51,598 nt of DNA from Paracoccaceae bacterium (GCA_027492585.1 JAPUEK010000076.1:1-51598), one strand, 5' to 3'. Counted from the stretch's first letter, positions 1 to 8,309 are shown. Numbers and translations are program-made. The notes: generated by a model not told the origin, from the letters alone.

Positions 1-430
1 TGATCATCGAATCGATGAAATTCAGGTCGCCCATCTTCTGCCCGGCGCGCAGATGCGCGACATGGGGCGAAAGGCTCATGCTTTCCTGCCCGCCGGCGAC
101 GACGATATCGGCATCGCCAAGCTGGACATGCTGGGCGCCGAGCGCCACGGCACGCAGGCCCGAACCGCAGACCTGGTTCAGCGACCAGGCGGAGGCTTCC
201 TTGGCAAGACCGGCACGGATGGCCGCCTGACGGGCCGGGTTCTGGCCCTGACCGGCGGTCAGCACCTGGCCGAGGATGGTTTCGGACACTTCGGCCTTGT
301 CGATCCCGGCGCGGGCCACGAGCGCCTCGATCACCGCAGCGCCCAGCTCATGCGCCGGGGTGGATGCAAAAGATCCGTTGAAACTGCCGACAGCCGTCCG
401 CGCCGCCGAAACGATCACCACATTGGTCAT
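1..430 (-). CDS. phaA: Acetyl-CoA C-acetyltransferase (thiolase), N-terminal part, cut by window edge
   Basis: Biosynthetic thiolase that condenses two acetyl-CoA to acetoacetyl-CoA, the entry to polyhydroxybutyrate synthesis and to the ethylmalonyl-CoA pathway. Only the first 143 or so residues lie in the window; the 3' end runs off at base 1. The N-terminus (MTNVVIVSAARTAVGSFNGS) is typical of the family, and NQVCGSGLRA carries the acyl-accepting cysteine at about residue 88. GGQESMS follows. A purine-rich ribosome-binding site (GAGAGGGGCAAGG) precedes the ATG at 430. In related bacteria phaB often follows, but that would lie outside. The presence of mcl1 further on agrees with an acetoacetyl-CoA-consuming assimilation route. 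Confidence 0.92.
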   Translation of the reverse strand, partial: MTNVVIVSAARTAVGSFNGSFASTPAHELGAAVIEALVARAGIDKAEVSETILGQVLTAGQGQNPARQAAIRAGLAKEASAWSLNQVCGSGLRAVALGAQHVQLGDADIVVAGGQESMSLSPHVAHLRAGQKMGDLNFIDSMI

Positions 431-560
431 GGCCTTGCCCCTCTCCCAGATTGCCGATGCGGCGGGAAAAACGCCGCTCTGCAGCATGGCCTAGGCAAGA
501 CGCCAGCCAAAAGCAAGCCTTCTGCGCGACCAAGCTGTCGCAGGGGCGGCTTTCGGCATC

Positions 561-1397
561 TCACCCGGCTTTTCGCATCTCATCCCCTTCAAAATCCGGT
601 TTGAGCGTTGCCGCGCCGAAGAGATAGCCCTGCATGCAATCCACCCCCATCTGCCGCAGAAAGGCCGCCTCTTCCGGGCGCTCCACCGCTTCGGCGACGG
701 TAAACATGCCGAAATGCTTGCCGATGGACAAAAGCGCCGCCGCCAGCGCCGCATTGTCCGGGTCACGGTGGATGTCGCGGATGAACTGGCCGTCGATCTT
801 CAGGATATCGAAGAAGAAATCCTTGAAATAACGGATCGCCGTATAGCCCGATCCGAAATCGTCGAGCGCGAAGGCCACGCCCGCCTTCTGGCTTTCTTCC
901 ATGAAGGCGATGACCAGTTCCGGCACCAGCATGGCCGAGCTTTCGGTGATCTCCAGAATCAGGCGTTCCCCGATGGTCGGCCCAGCGGCAAGGCCCCGCG
1001 CCAGCACCTGCCGCCAGCGGGGAAAACCGATGGAGCGCGCCGACATGTTGATGGAGACGCGAATATTCTCGTGCCGCTTGAGTTCCGCAAGCCCCATTTC
1101 CAGCGCGAGGCAGTCGATCTCCCGCCCGATGTCGCGGCTTTCGACGGCATCGATGAAATCCCGCGCGGGAATCACCCGGCCAGAAGGGTCGAGCACGCGG
1201 ATCAGCCCCTCATGAAAGGCCACTTTCGTCGGGTCGCGCGCCAGAACCACCGGCTGCCAGGCGAGGCGCATCCGTCGCGCGTCGATCGCCTCCCGCACCA
1301 TGGAGAGGGTGGCGCGATCCATTTCCGAGATCGCCACGCCGAGCGGGCTGCCCAGACCCGCTGCGGCCTGCACCCCTGGTCGTTTCTGTTCCGCCAT
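561..1397 (-). CDS. EAL-domain cyclic-di-GMP phosphodiesterase
   Basis: About 278 residues, almost entirely one EAL domain with no attached GGDEF, sensor or membrane segment. The signature is HEGLIR in place of the usual EALLR. Other residues needed for Mg binding and hydrolysis of cyclic di-GMP appear present: SINMS (Asn), LEITES (Glu), DDFGSGYT (the two Asp), DILKIDG (Lys), AEAVE (Glu) and MQGYLF (Gln). I therefore infer an active cytosolic phosphodiesterase. The ATG at 1397 is preferred over an in-frame GTG at 1400 because AAGGGGGCGTG lies at good spacing. The gene stands alone between the thiolase and the divergent tag gene; nothing nearby shows which process it controls. Confidence 0.88.
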   Translation of the reverse strand: MAEQKRPGVQAAAGLGSPLGVAISEMDRATLSMVREAIDARRMRLAWQPVVLARDPTKVAFHEGLIRVLDPSGRVIPARDFIDAVESRDIGREIDCLALEMGLAELKRHENIRVSINMSARSIGFPRWRQVLARGLAAGPTIGERLILEITESSAMLVPELVIAFMEESQKAGVAFALDDFGSGYTAIRYFKDFFFDILKIDGQFIRDIHRDPDNAALAAALLSIGKHFGMFTVAEAVERPEEAAFLRQMGVDCMQGYLFGAATLKPDFEGDEMRKAG

Positions 1398-1509
1398 CAC
1401 GCCCCCTTCTCAACCGAAAATCCGCGCCCTCCCCGTCACACTGTCGCCTCAGCGGTAAAGACCGGGTAAAGATCGGCTCTTGAGTCAAATGCCAGCGACC
1501 GGAGCCTCC

Positions 1510-2088
1510 ATGTCCGAACCCCTTCCTGATCCATCCGCGCCGGTCCGCTGCCCCTGGTGCGGCACCGATCCGCTTTACACCGCCTATCACGATGAGGAAT
1601 GGGGCCGGCCGGAGCGGGACCCGCGCGCCCTATGGGAAAGCCTGATCCTCGAAGGGTTTCAGGCGGGCCTGAGCTGGATCACCATCCTGCGCCGCCGCGA
1701 AAGCTTCCGCGCCGCCTTCCGGGGCTTCCACCCCGAAGTTATCGCCACCTGGGGCGAGCCGGAGATCCTGCGGCTCCTCGCCGATCCCGGCATCATCCGC
1801 CACCGCGGCAAGATCGAGGCGACCATCCGCGGCGCAAAAGCCTTTCTGCGACTGGAGGCGGAGGGCGGCTTTGCGCCCTTCATCTGGTCCCATGTCGGCG
1901 ACAGGCCCCTCGTGAACCGCCCGGCCAGCCTCTCGGGGGTTCCGGCCCAGACGCCGGAGTCCGTCGCGCTTTCCAAATCCCTGAAAAAGCAGGGTTTCGG
2001 CTTCTGCGGCCCGGTGATCACCTATGCCTTCATGCAGGCCTCAGGCCTCGTCGATGATCACATCGCCGGCTGCCATTGCGCGGCGTGA
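1510..2088 (+). CDS. tag: DNA-3-methyladenine glycosylase I
   Basis: Base-excision repair enzyme that removes 3-methyladenine from alkylated DNA. At 192 residues it has normal family length. RCPWCG near the N-terminus, YHDEEWG, and the C-terminal DDHIAGCHC supply the Cys/His residues that bind the structural zinc in Escherichia coli Tag. The middle part (LILEGFQAGLSWITILRRR) is the typical DNA-binding helix region. An in-frame ATG lies 30 bases upstream at 1480, but the ATG at 1510 is preceded by GGAG at a 5-base distance. The gene is monocistronic and ends at a bidirectional hairpin terminator shared with rplT. Confidence 0.95.
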   Translation: MSEPLPDPSAPVRCPWCGTDPLYTAYHDEEWGRPERDPRALWESLILEGFQAGLSWITILRRRESFRAAFRGFHPEVIATWGEPEILRLLADPGIIRHRGKIEATIRGAKAFLRLEAEGGFAPFIWSHVGDRPLVNRPASLSGVPAQTPESVALSKSLKKQGFGFCGPVITYAFMQASGLVDDHIAGCHCAA

Positions 2089-2093
2089 AACGC

Positions 2094-2123
2094 AAAAGGC
2101 CCCGCACGACGGCGGGGCCTTTC
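2094..2123. terminator. Bidirectional intrinsic terminator between tag and rplT
   Basis: Perfect 11-bp inverted repeat AAAGGCCCCGC / GCGGGGCCTTT with a 6-base loop, with A and T ends on both sides. It lies between two convergent genes and can serve both strands. Confidence 0.85.
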
Positions 2124-2139
2124 ACGAATATCAGGGCAA

Positions 2140-2502
2140 TCAGACCAGAGCGGCCTTGGCTTGCGCGGCGATGGCGTTGAACGCCTCCGGCTCATGCACG
2201 GCGAGATCGGCCAGAACCTTGCGGTCCACTTCGATCCCGGCCTTGGTCAGGCCGTTGATCAGGCGCGAATAGGTCATTTCCAGATCGAACAGACGCACGG
2301 CGGCGTTGATCCGCTGGATCCACAGGGCGCGGAAGTTGCGCTTGCGGGTCTTGCGGTCGCGGGTCGCATACTGGTTGGCCTTGTCGACGGCCTGGGTCGC
2401 GGTCTTGAAGTTCGTCGAACGGGCGGCGTAGTAGCCCGAAGCCGCCTTGATCACCTTGCGGTGGCGGGCGTGAGTCACCTTGCCGGATTTAACGCGGGAC
2501 AT
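2140..2502 (-). CDS. rplT: 50S ribosomal protein L20
   Basis: Binds 23S rRNA early in large-subunit assembly; in several bacteria it also represses its own operon. It has 120 residues, standard length, with the characteristic start [19 protein letters not shown] and the [16 protein letters not shown] core. It follows rpmI by 12 bases and is clearly co-transcribed with it. infC, which heads this operon in many bacteria, is absent here; a promoter just upstream of rpmI and the pyk-linked genes take its place. Confidence 0.98.
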   Translation of the reverse strand: MSRVKSGKVTHARHRKVIKAASGYYAARSTNFKTATQAVDKANQYATRDRKTRKRNFRALWIQRINAAVRLFDLEMTYSRLINGLTKAGIEVDRKVLADLAVHEPEAFNAIAAQAKAALV

Positions 2503-2514
2503 CTCTGGCTCTCC

Positions 2515-2715
2515 TTACCGGTCGTAGGGCATGTATTTCTTGACGATCTTCGCGTCGCTGTCGTTCAGGATCATGGTCCCGGACGCATCGCGGATGAATT
2601 TCGTCGTACGTTTGATCATGCCGTGGCGCTTGCCGGCAACGCCGGCTTTCACACGACCGGAAGCCGTGAAGCTGAAACGCTTCTTCGCCGCCGATTTGGT
2701 CTTCATCTTGGGCAT
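2515..2715 (-). CDS. rpmI: 50S ribosomal protein L35
   Basis: Small basic large-subunit protein of 66 residues, starting [15 protein letters not shown] and ending KKYMPYDR, as usual for alphaproteobacterial L35. A longer reading frame extends upstream, but the ATG at 2715 gives the conserved N-terminus and is preceded by GGAGATGGAA. It is the first gene of the rpmI-rplT pair. A sigma-70-like promoter about 70 bases upstream suggests it is transcribed independently of the pyk unit, from which a repeat element also separates it. Confidence 0.98.
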   Translation of the reverse strand: MPKMKTKSAAKKRFSFTASGRVKAGVAGKRHGMIKRTTKFIRDASGTMILNDSDAKIVKKYMPYDR

Positions 2716-2788
2716 TTCCATCTCCGTGGTTTCAGGTGTTGCTCGGCATGCCAAGTTGGCCGGCAACACGGGTCTTTCCGAAGGCGTC

Positions 2789-2817
2789 CGTATAGGGGGG
2801 CTCCGGACGATCCGCAA
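2789..2817 (-). promoter_or_regulatory. Candidate sigma-70 promoter for rpmI-rplT
   Basis: Read on the minus strand: TTGCGG at 2817-2812, a 17-base spacer, then TATACG at 2794-2789. The expected start site is near 2782, leaving a leader of about 66 bases before rpmI. Assigned by eye only. Confidence 0.5.
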
Positions 2818-2891
2818 GGCCAAAACGTGCGGGCTCGCAGCACCGGCGCCAACCGCCATCCCGACCGGCCGCGGCCCCTCCCTCCCCTCCA

Positions 2892-2953
2892 TCCCCTGTG
2901 CATAAATATCCTGCGGGGAGGTCCGGAGGGGTGCAAAACCCCTCCGGGGCCAG
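2892..2953 (+). repeat. AAATATCC modular repeat, module B (copy 1)
   Basis: CCTGTGCATAAATATCC is followed by TGCGGGGAGGTC and the hairpin CCGGAGGGGTGCAAAACCCC. About 60 bases match the inverse of the copy at 25665-25722, including the flank CCATCCCCTGTGCAT. It lies downstream of the 74-aa gene and upstream of the rpmI promoter. Confidence 0.85.
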
Positions 2954-2985
2954 ACGGCGCGCAAGGGTCGCCGACGGGGAATGGC

Positions 2986-3210
2986 CTAATGTATCAGCCG
3001 GGCGATCACGCGCACGAAGACATCGGGGATTTCGCCAAAGCTGTAGCCCGAGGGCTTCTGCGTCAGCGCCACCACCAGAAGCACCCCGCCGATCAGCACC
3101 ATCATGGCGCCGGCCCGCGGGGGCCGGCTTTCAGAATAGGCGGCAAGCAGCGAAGGGATGGAAAGCGCGCAGCACAGAATCCCGATGACCAGAATCAGGT
3201 CGGTATCCAT
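2986..3210 (-). CDS. Small membrane protein, 74 aa, unknown function
   Basis: Two predicted transmembrane helices: residues about 5-25 (LILVIGILCCALSIPSLLAA) and about 33-50 (AGAMMVLIGGVLLVVAL), with a short Ser/Arg/Pro-rich loop between. The C-terminus (GEIPDVFVRVIARLIH) is probably peripheral. GAGGGATTT precedes the ATG. It lies 32 bases after pyk on the same strand, so it is probably transcribed with it. I do not recognise a named family and see no catalytic residues. Its position between pyk and rpmI is the only contextual hint. Confidence 0.75.
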   Translation of the reverse strand: MDTDLILVIGILCCALSIPSLLAAYSESRPPRAGAMMVLIGGVLLVVALTQKPSGYSFGEIPDVFVRVIARLIH

Positions 3211-3242
3211 AAATCCCTCACAAACAGCACAATTGGTGCTGA

Positions 3243-4691
3243 TTATTCAGGATCGACCTGCGAAATCAACCGCTCATCACAGGGGGCCACGCGCAGGACG
3301 TTGGTGGTTCCCTTCACGTTGAACGGCACGCCCGCGGTCAGCACGATCATGTCCTCGGGCTCCGCAAAACCTTCGGAGCGCGCCGCCCGCACCGCCGCGA
3401 TCACCGCGCCCTTGAGGCGGTTCTGCGGCTCGGTGATCACGCAATGCGCCCCCCAGGTCAGCGCCATCCGGCGGGCGGTGGACATGAGCGGGGTCAGCGC
3501 GATGATAGGCACCTGCGGGCGTTCGCGGGCAACGAGGCTCGCCGTGGTGCCGGACTGGCTGAAGCAGGCGATGGCCTTGATGTTGGTGGCCTCGGCGATC
3601 TCGCGGGCGGCGGCGACAATGCCGTCGGCGATGGTCTCGCGGCGCACCACGCGGCTCGCGTCGATGACGGAGCGGTAGGTCGGGTCCTTCTCGACCGAGA
3701 GCGCGACGTTGTTCATCGTCGTCACCGCCTCGACCGGATATTTCCCGGCAGCCGATTCGGCCGAAAGCATCACCGCATCGGCGCCTTCATAGATCGCCGT
3801 CGCCACGTCCGAGACTTCGGCCCGCGTCGGCACCGGGGATTCGATCATGCTTTCGAGCATCTGGGTCGCCACGATCACCGGCTTGGCCGCCGCCCGCGCC
3901 CCGCGCACGAGACGCTTCTGGATCGGGGGAACCGAAGTCACCGGCAGCTCGACGCCCAGGTCGCCGCGCGCCACCATGATCCCGTCCGAAACCTGAAGGA
4001 TCGCGTCATAGGCCTTCACGGCGGCGGGCTTTTCGATCTTCGACAGGATCGCGGCGCGGCCCTTGGCCAGATGGCGCGCTTCGAGCACATCCTCCGGGCG
4101 CTGCACGAAGGACAGCGCCAGCCAGTCCACGCCCAGCTCACAGGCGAATTCCAGATCCTCGCGGTCCTTGGCCGACAGGGCGGCCAGCGGCAGCACCACA
4201 TCCGGCACGTTCACGCCCTTGCGGTTGGAAATCGTGCCGCCGACGGTGACGGTGCAATTGGCGAAATCCTTGCCGCAGTCCTTCACGAGGAGGCGGATCT
4301 TGCCGTCATTGACCAGCAGCGAGGCGCCGGGTTCCAGCGCCGCGAAGATCTCGGGATGGGGAAGCTGCACGCGGGCCGCGTCGCCGGGGGCGGAGGACAG
4401 GTCCATCCGGAAGGCAGCACCTTCGACCAGCTCCTCCCCCGCCGGATTGGCGAAGGTGCCGACGCGGAGCTTCGGCCCCTGCAGGTCGGCCAGAATGGCG
4501 ATCGGGCGGCCGGTATCGGCCTCGACCTTGCGGATCGTGGCATGGCGCGCCGCCTGTTCGGCCTGGGAGCCGTGGCTCATGTTCAGGCGGAACACATCTG
4601 CCCCCGCCTCGAACAATGCGCGGATCATCGCGTAGTCGCTGGAAGCCGGGCCCAGGGTGGCCACGATTTTTACGTTCCGAAGGCGTCTCAT
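3243..4691 (-). CDS. pyk: Pyruvate kinase
   Basis: Last step of glycolysis: phosphoenolpyruvate plus ADP to pyruvate plus ATP, in the cytosol. It has 482 residues, usual for the family. The N-terminus KIVATLGPASSDYAMIRALFEAGADVFRLNMSHG, the ADLQGPKLRVG segment, the metal-binding MVARGDLGVELP and LSAESAAGKYPVEAV are all intact. The C-terminal allosteric domain contains FSQSGTTASLVARERP. The gene stands first in a minus-strand unit with the 74-aa membrane protein after it, and is divergent from the N-formylglutamate amidohydrolase gene. Confidence 0.97.
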   Translation of the reverse strand: MRRLRNVKIVATLGPASSDYAMIRALFEAGADVFRLNMSHGSQAEQAARHATIRKVEADTGRPIAILADLQGPKLRVGTFANPAGEELVEGAAFRMDLSSAPGDAARVQLPHPEIFAALEPGASLLVNDGKIRLLVKDCGKDFANCTVTVGGTISNRKGVNVPDVVLPLAALSAKDREDLEFACELGVDWLALSFVQRPEDVLEARHLAKGRAAILSKIEKPAAVKAYDAILQVSDGIMVARGDLGVELPVTSVPPIQKRLVRGARAAAKPVIVATQMLESMIESPVPTRAEVSDVATAIYEGADAVMLSAESAAGKYPVEAVTTMNNVALSVEKDPTYRSVIDASRVVRRETIADGIVAAAREIAEATNIKAIACFSQSGTTASLVARERPQVPIIALTPLMSTARRMALTWGAHCVITEPQNRLKGAVIAAVRAARSEGFAEPEDMIVLTAGVPFNVKGTTNVLRVAPCDERLISQVDPE

Positions 4692-4738
4692 GCCTTGTTC
4701 CTTTTCGTCGCGTTCTGTTTTCGTGGTGGGCCGCGGGC

Positions 4739-4767
4739 GTTATGGCCCAAACCATGCGGCGGGGCAA
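4739..4767 (-). promoter_or_regulatory. Candidate sigma-70 promoter for pyk
   Basis: Minus strand: TTGCCC at 4767-4762, 17-base spacer, CATAAC at 4744-4739. A start near 4732 would give a leader of about 40 bases. By-eye assignment. Confidence 0.4.
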
Positions 4768-4841
4768 CTGGCGGTTTCCTCCGCTTCGGGATAAATCAGG
4801 TTTTGTGAGCATTGTGTGACGGCAACGGGGACCAAAGCGGG

Positions 4842-5579
4842 ATGAATGCCTATCAGATCATCGGCGAAAACCGGCCCGGACGCTGGCTTCTGACCTGCGA
4901 CCATGCCTCGAACCGGGTGCCGCAGGAGGTGGGCGGCGGCTCGCTCGGCATCGCGGAAGCCGACATGGCCCGCCACATCGCCTGGGATGTGGGCGCGCGG
5001 GGCCTGACGCTGGCCCTTGCCGAGGCGCTCGACAGTCCGGCGATCGTGTCGGATTTCAGCCGTCTGGTGATTGACCCCAACCGCGGTGAGGACGACCCGA
5101 CGCTGGTGATGAAGCTCTACGACGGCACGATCATTCCCGCGAACCGCCATGTCGATGCCGCAGAGGTGGAACGGCGGCTGGAGACGCTCTATCGCCCCTA
5201 TCATGACGCCTATGCCCGCCTTGCCGCACGTCAGGCCGATACGGTGATCGTGGCGATCCATTCCTTCACCCCCTGCCTCAAGGGCCGGCCCCCGCGCCCC
5301 TGGCAGGTCGGCATCCTCCATTCCCACCGCGACGACCGGCTGTCGCGCGCCCTGATCGCGCGGCTGGAACAGGAGCCGGGCCTGATCGTCGGCGACAATG
5401 AGCCTTACTCCGGCCATTTGCCCGGCGATGCCATCGACCGCCATGCGCTTGGCCCCGGCCGCCAGAACACGCTGATCGAGCTGCGGAACGACCTGATCGC
5501 CACGCCGGAGGCGCAGCAGGACTGGGCCTTGCGGCTTGCCGCGGCGTTGAGGGACGCGCTGTCCCGGCTTCGGGACTGA
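4842..5579 (+). CDS. N-formylglutamate amidohydrolase family protein
   Basis: Zinc-dependent hydrolase of the family that releases formate and L-glutamate from N-formylglutamate; some members act on other N-acyl amino acids. It has 245 residues. Visible family motifs are TCDHASNRVP near the N-terminus, the RLVIDPNRGEDDP segment, VAIHSFTP, GILHSHRDD and DNEPYSGHLPGDAIDRHAL. A TTG 30 bases upstream is in frame, but the ATG at 4842 gives the usual N-terminus (MNAYQIIGENRPGRWLLTCDH). No other hut genes lie nearby, so the substrate is uncertain. It is divergent from pyk with about 150 bases between the starts. Confidence 0.85.
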   Translation: MNAYQIIGENRPGRWLLTCDHASNRVPQEVGGGSLGIAEADMARHIAWDVGARGLTLALAEALDSPAIVSDFSRLVIDPNRGEDDPTLVMKLYDGTIIPANRHVDAAEVERRLETLYRPYHDAYARLAARQADTVIVAIHSFTPCLKGRPPRPWQVGILHSHRDDRLSRALIARLEQEPGLIVGDNEPYSGHLPGDAIDRHALGPGRQNTLIELRNDLIATPEAQQDWALRLAAALRDALSRLRD

Positions 5580-5652
5580 GCGGCGCCACGGATTCGTGAA
5601 CTCGCCCCCGCATTTTCTTAGCTTTGCCATATTTTTCGGCTAGCCTCGGAAA

Positions 5653-6393
5653 ATGGATCTGATCGCCCTCGCCCTTTCCCTGCCGCTGATGATGGCCTTC
5701 TCCTTCCTCCTCGATCTGGGGAGCAGCGAGGAAGCCGAGGTTTCCTCCGAAGACGAGGAGGAGCCCGCCACCGATACTGCGCTTCTGCCCGGCGAGGATG
5801 ACCCGCAGGGCGGGACGCAGGAGGAAGATGGCAGCACCGCCGGCGACGGAACGGAGGAGGAGAGCCCCGACCAGCCCGCGGAACCGCAGGACGATACCGC
5901 GGTGGACGATGCTGGCGGGGAAGAGACCGGCGAACAGGAGACCGGCGAAGACTGGGTGGACACCCCGCAGGAGGAAGAGCTTTTCCCCGATCCCGAACCC
6001 GAGGACCTGCCGCAGGAGGAGCTTCACGCCGGGGACGGAAGCGATCCGGATACCGTCGCCTCGGACGACGCGACCGCCTCCGACCTGTTCCCCGAGGCAT
6101 CGGAAGCCGCCGCCGAAGCCGATACCGCAGTGGCAGAGGATACGGACAGCACGACGGGCGGCACGCTCTGGTCCTCGGGCGATGCGCCGGTGACGGTCAC
6201 GGATTTCGATCCGTCGCAGGACAGGATCGCGCTTGAGCTGACCGATCCCGACACGGAGCTGTCGCTGGCCCCCTCGGACAGCGGCACGGATACCGAGGTG
6301 CAGCTTGACGGCGAGACGCTGCTGATCCTGCAAGGTGTGCTGATCGAAACCCTGCCCGAGGATGCGGTCAGCGGGATTCTGGCCCCTGCCTGA
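5653..6393 (+). CDS. Very acidic membrane-anchored protein, RTX-like C-terminal segment
   Basis: A 246-residue protein of unknown function. Residues 3-22 (LIALALSLPLMMAFSFLLDL) form one hydrophobic helix, probably an anchor. Residues 23-165 are a low-complexity Asp/Glu/Gly/Thr/Pro linker. Residues about 170-246 resemble the terminal beta module after RTX repeats in type I secreted proteins (VTVTDFDPSQDRIALEL, later EVQLDGETLLILQGV). The whole sequence contains no lysine, no cysteine, one arginine and one histidine. There are no canonical GGxGxD repeats, so secretion by an RTX exporter is inference. It stands alone and ends at a hairpin terminator shared with dat. Confidence 0.7.
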   Translation: MDLIALALSLPLMMAFSFLLDLGSSEEAEVSSEDEEEPATDTALLPGEDDPQGGTQEEDGSTAGDGTEEESPDQPAEPQDDTAVDDAGGEETGEQETGEDWVDTPQEEELFPDPEPEDLPQEELHAGDGSDPDTVASDDATASDLFPEASEAAAEADTAVAEDTDSTTGGTLWSSGDAPVTVTDFDPSQDRIALELTDPDTELSLAPSDSGTDTEVQLDGETLLILQGVLIETLPEDAVSGILAPA

Positions 6394-6419
6394 CCCGGAG
6401 CCGGATCGCCCCCCGAACA

Positions 6420-6450
6420 GAAAGGGCAGCCCCGAAGGACTGCCCTTTGC
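6420..6450. terminator. Bidirectional intrinsic terminator
   Basis: AAAGGGCAG (6421-6429) pairs perfectly with CTGCCCTTT (6440-6448) across a 10-base loop. It sits between the convergent acidic-protein gene and dat. Confidence 0.8.
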
Positions 6451-6474
6451 CGATCGTGTGGGGAGGAAACCGGC

Positions 6475-7335
6475 TCAGACCGCCGCCTTCCGCATTTCCT
6501 CCAGATAGATTTCCCGCAGCCGCGCCACCGCCTTGCCGGGCGTACCGCCGCCCACGGCCACACCGTCGATCTCCACCACCGGCATCACGAAGGCCGAAGC
6601 GGAGGTGATGAAGGCCTCGTCCGCCGCCTGCGCCTCGGCGATGGTGAAGGCGCGCTCCTCCACCTCCATCTGCGCCTCAACGGCAAAGCGCAGCACGGCG
6701 GCGCGGGTGATCCCGTGCAGGATGTCATGCGACAGGGGCCGGGTCACGATCCGGTTGCCCTTGATGTAATAGGCATTGTTGGAGGTGCCTTCGGTGACTT
6801 TCCCGTCCTCCACCAGCCAGCTGTCGTCCACCCCGGCCTTCTTGGCCAGCATCTTGGCCATCGAGGGATAGAGAAGCTGCACCGTCTTGATGTCCCGCCG
6901 CCCCCAGCGGACATCGGGAACCGAGATCACCTTCCAGCCGGTCCTGGCCGCCGGATTGTCGGCAAGGCCGGGCTTCGACTGGGTGAAAAGCACCACGGTC
7001 GGCGCGACCTCCGGTCCCGGAAAGACGAAATCCCGGTCGCCGGGATTGCCGCGCGTGACCTGAAGGTAGACCATCCCGTCGCCGATGCCGTTCCGCGCCA
7101 CGATCTCGCGGTGGATCGCCAGCCATTCGGCTTCGGTATGGGGGTTCTGCATCTCCAGCTCGGCAAGGCTGCGCGCCAGACGGACGCAATGCCCGGAGAA
7201 GTCGATGAGCTTGCCGTCCAGAACCGAAGTGACCTCGTAGACCCCATCGGCCATCAGAAAGCCCCGGTCGAAGACGGAAACCTTCGCCTCGGCCTCCGGC
7301 AGATACTCGCCATTCACATAGACACTGCGGCTCAT
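6475..7335 (-). CDS. dat: D-amino-acid aminotransferase, class IV PLP fold
   Basis: Transfers an amino group between D-amino acids and 2-oxo acids, typically supplying D-glutamate or degrading D-alanine. It has about 286 residues. SVYVNGEYLPEAEAKVSVFDRGFLMADGVYE is the conserved N-terminus. RRDIKTVQLL carries the PLP lysine, LVEDGKVTEGTSNNAY the glutamate that contacts the PLP ring nitrogen. Three ATGs follow one another at 7341-7333; the last (MSRS) has GGGG at the best distance. The start overlaps the stop of the dipeptide epimerase gene, so the two are translationally coupled, which suggests use of D-amino acids or murein peptides. Confidence 0.9.
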   Translation of the reverse strand: MSRSVYVNGEYLPEAEAKVSVFDRGFLMADGVYEVTSVLDGKLIDFSGHCVRLARSLAELEMQNPHTEAEWLAIHREIVARNGIGDGMVYLQVTRGNPGDRDFVFPGPEVAPTVVLFTQSKPGLADNPAARTGWKVISVPDVRWGRRDIKTVQLLYPSMAKMLAKKAGVDDSWLVEDGKVTEGTSNNAYYIKGNRIVTRPLSHDILHGITRAAVLRFAVEAQMEVEERAFTIAEAQAADEAFITSASAFVMPVVEIDGVAVGGGTPGKAVARLREIYLEEMRKAAV

Positions 7336-7337
7336 CA

Positions 7338-8309
7338 TCATCCCCATAGATCAGGTTTCGGTGGGTGGATGCCCTCGCCATCGTAGAACATCGCCTGCGG
7401 GCGGTCTTCGGCCAGAAGCAGCGGCCCGTCAAGGTCCGCATAGGCCGCCCCCTGCGCCACCAGCACCGCGGGCGCCATGGCAAGGCTGCTGCCGACCATG
7501 CACCCCACCATCACCCCGAACCCGAGCCGCTGCGCCTCGGTCCGCGCGGCAAGGGCGCCGGTCAGCCCGCCGGTCTTGTCGAGCTTGAGGTTCACCATGT
7601 CATACCGGCCGCGCAGGGCGGCAAGGCCCGCCGCCTCATGCGCGCTCTCATCGGCGCAGACCGGCAGGGGGCGGGCCATCTCCGTCAGTGCCTCATCCGC
7701 GCCTGCGGGCAGGGGCTGCTCCACCAGAGCCACGCCGAGCCGCAGAAGGTGGGGGGCGAGATCGGCATAGATCTCCGGCGTCCAGCCTTCGTTCGCGTCG
7801 ATCAGGATCACCGGCTTCGGGGCACCCTGCCGCACCGCTTCCAGCCGGGGCATGTCGTCGGGCGTGCCGAGCTTGATCTTCAGGATCGGGCGATGGGCGT
7901 TTGCCGCCGCCGCCACCCGCATCGCTTCCGGCGTGTCGAGCGAAAGGGTGAAGGCCGTCTGCACCGGGCGCGGCGCGGGCAGGCCGGCCAGTTCCCAGAC
8001 CCGCCGCCCCGCCGCCTTCGCCTCCAGATCCCAGAGCGCGCAATCGACGGCATTGCGCGCCGCGCCTGCGGCAAGCGCCTCCTGAAGCGTGGCGCGGGTG
8101 ATTCCCTCCGGCAGGCTGGCGATCTGGGCCGCAACGCTTTCCGGCGTCTCTCCATAGCGCGCATAGGGAACCGATTCCCCCCGGCCGACGAAGCCGCCGC
8201 GCGCCACGGTGGCCGTGACCACGAGCGCCTCGGTCTTCGACCCGCGCGAGATGGTGAAGACCTGCGCCAGCCGGAACCTGTCGAAACTTGCGGTGATCCC
8301 GGATGCCAT
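7338..8309 (-). CDS. L-Ala-D/L-Glu (dipeptide) epimerase, enolase superfamily
   Basis: Member of the muconate-lactonizing/enolase superfamily that epimerises the second residue of dipeptides such as L-Ala-D-Glu from recycled peptidoglycan. It has 323 residues. Catalytic lysine in LKIKLG, metal ligands in LIDANEGW, VEQPLP and CADES, and the opposite lysine in NLKLDKTGG are all present. The open frame continues far upstream, but the ATG at 8309 follows GGGAGGG and starts the family-typical N-terminus (MASGITASFDRFRLAQVFTISRG). It is first in a two-gene operon with dat; the pair fits conversion of murein dipeptides to usable L-amino acids. Confidence 0.9.
   Translation of the reverse strand: MASGITASFDRFRLAQVFTISRGSKTEALVVTATVARGGFVGRGESVPYARYGETPESVAAQIASLPEGITRATLQEALAAGAARNAVDCALWDLEAKAAGRRVWELAGLPAPRPVQTAFTLSLDTPEAMRVAAAANAHRPILKIKLGTPDDMPRLEAVRQGAPKPVILIDANEGWTPEIYADLAPHLLRLGVALVEQPLPAGADEALTEMARPLPVCADESAHEAAGLAALRGRYDMVNLKLDKTGGLTGALAARTEAQRLGFGVMVGCMVGSSLAMAPAVLVAQGAAYADLDGPLLLAEDRPQAMFYDGEGIHPPKPDLWG

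Noticed and set aside
3444-4808. 454-aa open frame on the plus strand opposite pyk
   Set aside because: Shadow of pyk in high-GC DNA; His/Arg/Gly-rich with no domain character, while the minus-strand product is an intact pyruvate kinase.
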